A stretch of DNA of 64,000 bases from Tubulanus polymorphus (taxonomy: Eukaryota > Nemertea > Palaeonemertea > Tubulaniformes > Tubulanidae), in NCBI RefSeq assembly GCF_964204645.1, contig NC_134029.1, positions 8,794,850 through 8,858,849 of the forward strand. The letters are read 5' to 3'. Shown here in pieces: positions 54,647 through 64,000 of this stretch (the stretch's first letter is position 1; every line of letters begins with the position of its first letter). A program made the position numbers and the translations under genes. The notes under the pieces were generated by a model. The model saw only the letters and a list, made by a program, of their open reading frames with translations. It made no database searches and was not told the DNA's origin.

Positions 54647-57130
54647 GTTATGCCTGTGTGCGCGAATCAAATCGTGATGGCAGTAGTGCTAATAGTTAAT
54701 TCATAAGAGTTACGACAAAATGGCATCAATTTCATCAATTTAGCTTCTTAGCCCTTCGCCGAGTGAACTGGGGACAGGAGGGATTCGGGGTTTAGATATT
54801 GTGTTTGCTGAGGTAAGGTGGGAGTCTTAGCTTTCCGAAGAGCCCTTAATCGAAAAAATCGATTCAGAATTACTGATCGAACGCACCGTTTTTGTTTTAT
54901 AAAATCATGGTCGTTTTTGTTGCGCGGTACAGTCTAATGTTGCCGATTTTTTTCCGGATAAATCGCGTGGTTTTACTACCTTAAAGGCGCTATCCCTATA
55001 AACCATAAACTACTTGGTATAGCGCAGAAATTCACTATCTTTATGAATAATCGTACTTGAAGCGGATTGGGCGACTTATAATGAAGTTTCAAACTGTTGA
55101 AGTAACCTATCGCACGATTCGACGAGGAGTTGTGGCTCCCTTGTATTGCCTATCGAAACCTTTAATCAACAACTCTCTGATAATCGGTATACGCGGTCTT
55201 GTCTCTGTTAGATTAGACTAAAACAAACTCGATAACACCGTGATGATTCGATGCGATCGAAAACTGTCGCTTTCCCGGTTCAGTTTTCACGCTTATTCGC
55301 AGATTACATCATTGATTATAATCTTACCCGTCGTAATTTCTAAAAAGAATTCCCGTATACTTGTTATTCGTAAGTGCCACATCACACGACAAGCAAACTC
55401 TAGACCTCTGTCTGATTCAATTCGCACACAACGGCTCCTTAATCATTTTCAAATTCTCCTGCAAATCCTCCATGCAGTATTGTAGTGTCGCCAATAACGC
55501 GGTGCTGCCTGCTGTTTTACTTCCGGGTTTTATTTTACGATTGTAAATTGTCAGATTCGATTTCTGTGAATGTTTAGTTCTTTCGGTTTTCGGGAGGACT
55601 GATTATTTGCACTACAGAAAATTAATTCATCTTTGGCAATATTTCGCAAAGGTCGAGGTAAAAATAGCTTTTCCTCCAATCGGCACTGGGCACGGATGAT
55701 GATTTCGGGATGCTAATTAGCCACGTGTTTGAACGCAGATTCAATCAAAATTTATTCAGAAAAAATATCAGATCCAATTGAGATTTATTTGATTCAAAAA
55801 ACGGTATCAAATCATCAAATCGAATTCTACATTATTCGGTATTCAAATTAATGAGATGAAGAAACACTGGTTTTCTGTACACGTCCTCTCTCGCAGGTAT
55901 TTGCGGCCCTGCCTCACAAGAGTATCCTTACCCTGGAAGATGGTCTGCGTAACAGTTCGTGTATGAAAATATCACGATCAACACGCTAGCCAATGAGATA
56001 TCACATTTTAGTTAAGCGAATTAACGAGTTCTGACAAATATCAGGCCCGTGCAAAGCCTTTTAGAGGGGCAGTTCTTTTTCGAGAAAAGGGCGCTTTCCT
56101 ATTGAAAAGGGACTTAAATATGAAGTGTCCGGGTACCTGAATGAATCATTTGAGAATTTATTACTTTTCATTTCCAAAAAAATATCAAAATTGTATCCAA
56201 ATTTCGAAAAATCTTGACCAGAATTTTATTACACGGACTTTTAGAGGGGTGTATGCTATACCCGCGCAGAGTCACGATACCACCAGGTTCGGATGCTTGC
56301 CTGAGAATATGTTGAAGTTTTCGGATAAACGAACTACTTCTCGCCAAGTTTTGTCAGTCTTGTCGACTAAGTCCACTGAATTATATCATATCTAATTGCT
56401 ACTAAAATCCACGCATACCGATAATTTCAATTTTGAAATGCAATTACGCCAGCCGTGATCCATCTCCTATTTCAATTTCGAAGCGACTTAATATTCGAAC
56501 GACCGGTATATCTGCTGCACTCGGTAAAAAAAGAATTGGTGAACGCTATTAAAATACGAGATCGTCGCAATAATAAAATTCAGCCTCGCGGGTTTTATTC
56601 AATCAATCATTATAAGCGATCCTTAAATTACTTCCAGCGCTGCTTATGTTGGAATCGGAAATGCGGCTATTCATTTCCGTGCGAAAGGGGCTTATCAAAA
56701 TCTACTCCTTCAACATCTCTACTGAATATGATAAAACCAGTTGTATGTGAATGGCTATAGGGGAGTCGCATCGGCTCTCTATCGACCACCACCTGATTAA
56801 AGGCTGGCACGCGATATATACTTTTCCTTTCAAAAGTGCACACGTTTTCACGATATGCTGTTATAGCGTGTTTTGTTGCCAGGTGGTTTTTTGTTTTGTT
56901 TATATATACGAATGTTGTTTCTTTAGGTTTTTCTTCTTCCAAGTGAGAGAAAAAAAAACATGTGGATAGATAACTAAACTCAAAAATGTTTTTGAAACGT
57001 GACTTACGTTGGCTCTAAATCCAACACATTCGACAACAGATATGTACATATATACATTGTGGGATAGACCGTTGGGTTTTCAAAGGTCACGGGGATGAGG
57101 GATAGAGATTCAAGTTTCAAATGTATATTA
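54647..57130. other. Intergenic stretch with small repeats
   Basis: The piece ctgttttacttccgggtttt (about 55511) recurs inverted near 61330-61365. An old gc-rich repeat lies at 56040-56110. No gene called. Confidence 0.5.
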
Positions 57131-57242
57131 CAAGTTCAAATACACTTGTGAGTAGGAGTTATACCGTAACTCGCAGTTGAATCAGTTAATTTTCAATGAG
57201 TTAAAACTCAAATCCTACGTATACTCACATGGAACTAGGTCA
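57131..57242. repeat. Palindromic MITE-like repeat, family P, degraded
   Basis: caagttcaaatacacttgtg and cacatggaactaggtc ends around cagttaattttcaatgag, the most conserved core of the family. Confidence 0.6.
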
Positions 57243-57806
57243 GATAACTAACCCTAAAGTCTCGAAGAACCCCAATCTGCATTCTATATTGGCGAAAAAC
57301 CTTAAAAAGCTTCACCGAGAACCCCCGAAGAATCCTTCGTTCTAAGAGTGTACGGTGGCTGGTTCGATGTATATTCTCTTTACTTCAGAGAGAATTTCAG
57401 AGGGTCTGCTTTTGGCTTACGTTGATGCCCTTTAGATAATTTTTGAAAAAAAATACAGACATCATGAACTATAAATGGTCATTTGGAAATCTAATCACTA
57501 GATTTGCGTGGCTAAAATATATAATTTTTTTCATGCTGCATTTGTATATCACGCCTGCTAATATTTCAAAAACGTTATAAGAAAATGAAGAGAGCGCACG
57601 CGCCTTTAAGAAGCGTCTGAAATTGACTTAATAGTAGCACTTGATTGATCTAGTTCTCCATTATATCATTCAAGACTGTTGTGTTGGTAAAAAGTCACAT
57701 TAACTGGATCTTCAAAAACCGAAAGAGAAGATCGCTGGAAAAATTCCATAGGGCAAAGTTGAGAGACAAACGATATTTTCGGTGCAATTACATTAATTCT
57801 GACTAA
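57243..57806. other. Intergenic stretch, nothing recognised
   Basis: No gene or repeat match seen. Confidence 0.6.
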
Positions 57807-58022
57807 GGCTAAAAAAATCGATACCTTGTTTTACATTTCTGCTGAGCTTAAAAGCTGACCCGGTCGGCTGCCTATCTACTCTGTACATTACTTTTGATTA
57901 AATCGTGATCAGGCTAACCATAACAAACCCGGCAGCTATAGAAATGAACTGATTTACAAATTTCATTGCAGTTTTTTTAAAGTAACCCGGCCGATTAGGA
58001 GAAACAAGGTGTCATTTTTAGC
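57807..58022. mobile_element. MITE-like family D, copy 3
   Basis: 216 bp. Left ggctaaaaaaatcgatacct, right ggagaaacaaggtgtc then tttttagc. Interior gatcaggctaaccataaca and ggcagctatagaaatgaact match copies 1 and 2. Confidence 0.8.
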
Positions 58023-58363
58023 ATAATGGGGCATGATCCATATAACGTACGTGAAAATATACTATTAATTCTCATTATGAAACGCGATTCATATTGTTTT
58101 ATGCGCTGCAATCCCAAGAGAAGGTTTATATTACAAATTACCCTTACCGAGAGAATATTTGAATTTTGAAATGACGAGTAATTCAAACTCTAAAACGCAA
58201 GAAATCTTCGATCGGCGGGTTACTTCAATTTCTTAATACATCTATAGTTCATCTGTTGCATTAAGTAAAACGCCATACTACACTCTCTGAAAGTTGCGTA
58301 TGCGCCGCTGGGTTGAATTGGGTTCTAAAGATTAAGTGACAATATAAAGACAATAATTATCTA

Positions 58364-58435
58364 GCCGTGATCGTCTAGAGGTTAGGACATTGCGTTGTGG
58401 CCGCAATAACCCAGGTTCGAATCCTGGTCACGGCA
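58364..58435 (+). tRNA. tRNA-His (anticodon GTG)
   Basis: 72 nt with acceptor GCCGTGA/TCACGGC plus discriminator A, A box TCTAGAGGTTAGG, anticodon loop TTGTGGC between TTGCG and CGCAA, and T arm CCAGG-TTCGAAT-CCTGG. GTG reads CAC/CAT histidine codons. The extra G-1 of mature tRNA-His is added after transcription in animals and is not encoded here (the base before is A). No intron. Confidence 0.96.
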
Positions 58436-58438
58436 TGG

Positions 58439-58444
58439 TTTTTT
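58439..58444 (+). terminator. Pol III terminator of tRNA-His
   Basis: T-run three bases after the tRNA. Confidence 0.75.
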
Positions 58445-59469
58445 CCATTTCAATTCTGGTTTGACCACATTCTTATTTATATCGTTAAACTATTTTGATA
58501 TTCAAAATTGAAAGTTATCTGACTTTTAATTAAAGCAAACGGCATTTCGCGTTTCAACTTATGGCTTACTATCATCATATGTAATGGGTGGCCTCCACCA
58601 GCAGCCCACGTTGATGTAAGCCAATACATTATAATTGTGTTGCGTTATGAAGCACCGGAAAAACCACAATTATTCAATCAATAATCAAAGTTAAAATTAG
58701 AATTGAAAATGCGTTCAATTACGGTGGTCGCCTCGGTCAGGATAGAATTCGTAGTCCAAGCAGGCAGGTCTGGTTTGGGACAGAGTGCATATCAACAATT
58801 AGCTTATTTACAAATCTGACTGCACGCGACCTTAGACGACACGACCGGCCGGTCAATCAACAATGTCAATACAATTAATGAGTGATAAGTGGCCAAACCG
58901 AATCAATTACTGTAACGCGCTGTAACTGTATTATCAGCGACAGTATAGCGCAAATGAGAATTCATCGATTGTTATCCTTAAACTATCGCGGGATTTGTTT
59001 CGTTCAAAGAAAACGGAGTAAAATTCGCAAGCGCAACAACGTACGCTCTTGGCATTCGCATGTTGGTCGTCTCCGAAGTTCTTGCCCCATCCCGTAGCGC
59101 TCTAGTTGTCATTTCCCTAATCTCTATAGAACGGTTTTTGTTCTGCGGTAAAACTGATGCGAAAAGAGCGTGTCCGAATCCGTTCGGTCGTATAATTCAT
59201 TCAAAGAAGATGAATGGCAAATTTCTCATAATCGACGTTTACTCGAAGTCACGAAAATGGATGCCGGATCTATTTTTCATATGGTTGAAATATTTGTATA
59301 AGTACTGTATTTCGATGGCTCTCATCAGCAGAAAATGTCTGGCTCGGTGACTGGCATGGCGATACGCACGTGTATGAAATCGGAAAAAGATGTACTTTTT
59401 CGAGTTAAATAGGACGAAATGTGATTGTTTAATATTTCAGCAGTTTATAAAAGGTCTTCGTTTCTGACT
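58445..59469. other. Intergenic stretch, nothing recognised
   Basis: Open frames at 58882-59350 on the plus strand show no recognisable motif. Confidence 0.5.
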
Positions 59470-59650
59470 TCATCCTTCTCGGCAGGGAATCGAACCTGAC
59501 AGCATCGCTATTAACTCAGCCACGCTATACTAGCAAGAATGCGCAGCTACATGCGCAGCTTCGATGTTATCATTATTAGCCAATCAAAATAGCTGTTTCC
59601 ATTTTAGCCCGGATTTTCTATTTATAGTTCTTCCGCGAATGTGCCCCTCC
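59470..59650 (-). mobile_element. tRNA-derived SINE-like unit, family S1
   Basis: On the minus strand: aactataaatagaaaatcc, gggctaaaatgg, gattggctaataatgat, gctgcgcatgtagctgcgca, TGGCTGAGTT and GGTTCGATTCC. The order equals that of 15428-15711. Confidence 0.7.
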
Positions 59651-60086
59651 TTTTCATGATTACAAAACAAGCGAATGTTTGACGCATTCTATACTTAATA
59701 ATTCTGTTCCGTTGGTCTTTTTGTGATCGTTTTGTGTACGGAAAGATCTGCTTGTGTTTTTTTCTGGCGTGCTATTGCCGAAGAAAATTACAGAAATGGA
59801 AAAGTCGATATCAATTATGTAAGACGCCACTCGTATAACTCGCGACTGCGTGTCGTATAACTAGAATAACCACCTTATATCCGGGACGAGCTGGCTTACT
59901 TTCTCTTTTTTCTAATTTGTAAAAAAAACCTCCCCAGTTCGATTTTTTTCTTGGAATACGAAGAAAACGACGACGACTAATCTATGATATCGCAGTTCTG
60001 ATTCGAAAAGTGAACCTAATTACTTCCTGTCCGTAGGTTGTATTGTTGATTTTTTTGCCGCTCGAATATTACTGAGACGTGCGCAG

Positions 60087-60285
60087 GAGAGGCGCAGTAG
60101 CCGAGGGGTTTAAACCGGCGGTCGCGTCGATTCAGGGTTTATGGGTTCAAATCCTGGTGGCGACAGAGTTTCTTGGTAGAAGATTCTTCTCTGGTCTCTC
60201 TTCCGTCGGGAAAAAGAAACATCGAACACGCTTATGATGCCCTGCGTGGCGCTTAGAGGGTTGAGGGTGTTAAAAAAAAATACGT
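60087..60285 (+). mobile_element. tRNA-derived SINE, family S2
   Basis: A box TAGCCGAGGGG and B box GGTTCAAATCC with Pol III spacing, then a tail tatgatgccctgcgtggcgc and gagggtgttaaaaaaaaa. The tail is shared with 49520-49605. The acceptor-stem halves (gagaggc against tggcgac) do not pair, so it is a SINE and not a working tRNA. Confidence 0.75.
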
Positions 60286-62559
60286 GCGTGGACTTAAGCT
60301 TTGTTCCGCATGAAAAGTCGTAAGCTTATGTAAAAGTTACTTCGTTATCTATTTAGTTTAGTTGGATATTTCTCAACGCTGAAGTATAATTCAATTTAAC
60401 CGAACAGACTCTTTACAAAATCGATACACCCTTTTCGGGTCGAGATGTACAAAGTGAAACATACAAACCTTAGAATTTAACATTAAAACAATTAAACGAT
60501 ACATATAAAAGAGTCACATCGTCATGATATTACTATCAAGATATAAACTGGAGACAATTATAAGCATATAAACATTGAAATACACCACCGAAAATCAATT
60601 ATAAACTCCATCAAGCGTTAGTCTCACTGTTTAAAATTTCAAAGCCTTATCATTTCCCAATTGAATCATGCAACCTGTTATCTATAAGCAAATTCTTGAA
60701 TTTTGTTTAGCTATCCCAATTTGAAGATTCTGGGTAGAAATTACAATGAACGTCTAAGTAATTGAACTAATTCCATACACATTATTGTTATTATGCAATA
60801 ACCTTCAAGCGTCACTATAAACGTCACCTCGCATTTCTGAACATCAACTTCTTGTGGCCATCCATTAATCTTAATTCATTCATTCACGGTGATTTTCTTT
60901 TCCTTTATCACCATAACCTCTCAAGACAAGTAACTAAGATAATTCCGCAACTTAACTTCTTCATTTTTGTTACTATTATGGTCACTGCTAGGCCCTCGTC
61001 GCCATCGCTCCTTCTTACGCTTTTACCCTTTAAAGTTTTAAATTATTTACGCAGGGGTTTGTCTTTATGTTGGCTTATTCGGGACAAAAGAATATTCTTT
61101 TCATCTTCCACGAAAACGCACAAAAACAAACTTTTAACCGTGAAAACAAATCATTTCGTTTTTGCACCATATCTTTTCAACGAATGTTTTTTTTCCGCAA
61201 AAACAAATTTAAGCAATCCTTCGGAATTTTTGAACCCCTGACGCGCTCATAATGTATGTATTTTTACTTCGTAATGAAATGTACCTTGTATTGTATCTAT
61301 TCGATGTGTTCGACATACAATTTGTAATCGTAAAATAAAAACCCGGAAGTAAAACAGTAGACGGTACCGCGGTTTCACGCTCTCTTGCATTTGTTTTGAA
61401 ACTGATTTGCGGTCAGATTTTTGCGAAAAAGCGCCAGCAAAGTAAAAACGTGGCCATTTTTTAAGTATTCAGCTACCTACGAATTGGAGAATGTATGAAA
61501 TCTTCATTTAATACGTGGTTTGTATTAGTATATGCTCAGTTTCTAAGTCCAAGGCCTTACATCTGGAAACCATAACATTTTAATTTGCTCCATTTTATGG
61601 GAAGCAATATCCTCAGTCTACGGCTGGTCTAAACAAATTATCATTCAAAATTGGATCAAATAAGAGTTGTTATTTCTATATATAGAAATTACGGGCTAAA
61701 TTGTTTCAAATTTTTTAAGATACAATCTGTTATGAAGTTCTGAATACATGAAATTGTGTAAAACCGCACACGATTAGCTAACCACTTTTGTGAGCGAGCG
61801 GCCTTGGGGTAAGTAAACGAACCACTCAAATTTACCGTTGTGTCCAGAATCTCGACCACTACGGTACAGTTCCCTGCGTGATTAGTCTTAAAAATAGGCC
61901 TGCTTCACGTCCAACATCCCGGTATACTTGACACACTTCGCCGTGTAGGCATGTATTCTTGAATAAAAACATGCGTTAAATGATAGCATCTGCAGGATTA
62001 ATCGTTTAATCAATTCATATTCTCTTAGCTGATTTATTAATGATAGTTGATAGAGTGTATCCTCTAAAATAGTTATAAGGCTTTGTTAGAGTGAAGGCTA
62101 TCATAGATATGAGAGTGTGCAATTTCTTTTCAATCCTCGCATTCTCACGGTAACGTTGGTATATATTATGTATCTTGACGATGCTAATATCGTCAATGAT
62201 TCGTCGGTATGCTGCCTTGACCTTTCCATGCGAAGTCATTTTGGAAGGTTAACAGTGTTATATTACTAATTTCTATCGAGTTAATGGTGGAGGAACGATT
62301 TAGAAACGCCGTTTGAATGTCGGCATCGGGCAGGTTGGAGCTGGCCATATAAATGTTAAACGTAGATCATAAACGTATCGCCTATCGAAGAATCTCCTCG
62401 CTAAAAGCCACTCGGTCCCTGTTCGTGGAATGGATTACCCTTATATTTACGTACCATCGATGCTAATGATACTTTTAAAGTTGGTCGTAAAACGTATCTA
62501 TTTACTCAATATTATTTAAACTAATGTTTTGAATCCTTATGGATTCGGTGTTTTAAATT
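60286..62559. other. Intergenic stretch, nothing recognised
   Basis: Only a short piece near 61330-61365 matches 55500-55545 inverted. No gene called. Confidence 0.5.
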
Positions 62560-62657
62560 ATTTCAAAAAATATTATTGTGAACCGCTTTGAAACGCATGT
62601 GTAAGGCGGTACAAAAATACAAATTATTATCATTATAATAATAATAATTATCATTAT
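62560..62657 (+). mobile_element. L2/CR1-like 3' end with ATT/ATC tail
   Basis: gtgtaaggcggtacaaaaat followed by an ATT/ATC/AAT simple repeat (62622-62657) resembles conserved L2-type LINE or V-SINE 3' ends. Confidence 0.5.
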
Positions 62658-63149
62658 TACTCGGTCACCATCGGTAACTTTCGCATCTGAAATCTAGATC
62701 ATTCCGTTGAAGATACACCGTATTTTCTTGTCCGCATTGAAAATGAGTAATTGGTCGAGTTGTACACAAGGTTATTTCTTTGAATTACAAAATAGTCCAT
62801 GGAAATGTTTCTGCTTCAGGAATGCGTTTTAGATTTACATCGTAAAGATTCCCAATACTTTTGCTTTGTGGTAGAATAGCTACACGCTGACATGGAGAAC
62901 CGAAAATAAGTTTAGATTAAGAAGATTAAAACGAAAACATCAAATTCTGTTTATGGTGGGTGTTTAACATACGGTACTTTTCTTAAGATGTGTTCAAAGA
63001 GGTAAAAGTTTGACGAGCTAAATACCTAAATATGCACTGCATCTGCATGAGATATTATACCTTATGCCTTGAAAAAATAACACATATATTATTAGATAGA
63101 ATAACACTTGTGAAATATATACAATTACAAAATAAACGCCAAAAATTTA

Positions 63150-63200
63150 TAATTGTAATGTTTACTTTGAAACGCCAATATTGATGAGGCAGTGCACATG
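63150..63200. repeat. Interspersed family G, fragment
   Basis: gaaacgccaatattgatgag and gcagtgcacat match 19735-19760. Confidence 0.6.
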
Positions 63201-63783
63201 ACGCAGTGCCCCCACGCATACTAGGTATTAATGTATATATGTATTAACGGATTTTTAATTTATGATTCCTCTCTTATCACGATATTGCGACTCTGCATGG
63301 ATAAAGAGACGAAACTTGTTGAGATTACCGTTTAATGGTTCCATTCTGAACGTGTGAGAAAATGCTGACATAATGCTCAACGATCTAATTAGCCAGATAG
63401 TAACTTGATTATGAAATACCATCCTAATGAGCAGATATAATTGATCACGGTTAAGCAAATAAACAAGTATATATTCATTTCTGACCGCTGTTCAACTTCT
63501 CATCTTGCTCACACATAAATATCGACGAATATTGCGGAAGAGCCTGCGTTGCATCTTGTTATCTTTCGATATGTATGGTATACATATAATAAAACCATGT
63601 GTCACGGTACATTAAACCTATCGACAACTGGAAAAGACATTTTACCTACTATATTTCTAATGAGAAAGGTGTGTAAACAAGAAAGTTAACCTGAACATTG
63701 ATTCGCGCCTAGAAAAATTGCACATGTATTGCGTAATATTGTCAACACTTAATAATGTAATAAAGAATTACATAATATCAAGG

Positions 63784-63985
63784 ATCAATGAAGTTTCTTT
63801 TGGATTTGAATATATCGATAATTGATTTGAATTGACCGGCAAACAGTCTAGCCCCGATATATCGATGACGTAGAGTACAGCCTCTCAAGAATAATTATCA
63901 AGATGTATTTGATTACGAAATAACGTAAAAATTCACAATTTTAATTCGTATTTTGAAACGTCAATATCGATGCACATCGACTCAA
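63784..63985. repeat. Interspersed family G, copy near window end
   Basis: tttgaattgaccggcaaaca, aattcacaattttaattc and gcacatcgactca align in order with 19565-19770. Confidence 0.7.
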
Positions 63986-64000
63986 AGAAAAACCGCTAAG

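Noticed and set aside
60087-60180. Third tRNA gene with A and B boxes
   Set aside because: The acceptor-stem halves do not pair, the T stem is degenerate, and the downstream tail is shared with a second copy at 49.5 kb; it is a SINE.
1-64000. CRISPR arrays, bacterial operons or riboswitches
   Set aside because: The window is animal nuclear DNA with spliceosomal introns; no regularly spaced direct repeats with unique spacers occur.

Overview
The window is animal nuclear DNA: AT-rich, with GT-AG introns of 0.5-4.6 kb, tRNA-derived repeats, many small inverted-repeat elements and LINE fragments. The two protein genes are invertebrate-type. A spiralian such as a mollusc, brachiopod or annelid is my best guess, but nothing in the sequence fixes the phylum.

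Positions 1-19189, minus strand: most of a TRPC cation channel gene, closest by eye to the TRPC3/6/7 type. I could place ten exons with matching splice sites and phases. They run from an ATG in GCCACCATGG context (19143) through ankyrin repeats, S1-S6, the TRP box and a C-terminal coiled-coil region that leaves the window at position 1. The pore loop plus S6 is encoded three times, in three tandem diverged exons (9029-9245, 7812-8031, 5620-5812). Each starts in phase 2, ends in phase 0 and has a length of 1 modulo 3. Only one can therefore be used per mRNA without losing the frame. This looks like a mutually exclusive exon cassette that swaps the ion-conducting pore of one channel, and it is the main discovery of the window. 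Introns between these exons hold hairpin repeats, a three-fold perfect CRE cluster and foldback elements.

Positions 19190-28140: the 5' side of the TRPC gene (its 5' UTR exons and promoter are not resolved). It is filled with interspersed repeats, including a ~210 bp palindrome and MITE-like elements.

Positions 28141-30275, minus strand: a complete fascin gene (actin-bundling protein) whose whole coding region lies in one exon. A possible 5' non-coding exon lies near 30.26 kb. A possible small ORF with a strong Kozak context lies divergently at 30.52 kb.

Positions 30.7-64 kb: no convincing protein gene. The stretch carries a tRNA-Val(CAC) gene, a tRNA-His(GTG) gene, a degenerate reverse-transcriptase fragment of a non-LTR retrotransposon, two families of tRNA-derived SINE-like repeats, LINE 3' ends with short tandem tails, foldback and MITE-like elements, and several dispersed families seen two to four times in the window. 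Two nested insertions can be dated relative to their hosts by target-site duplications.
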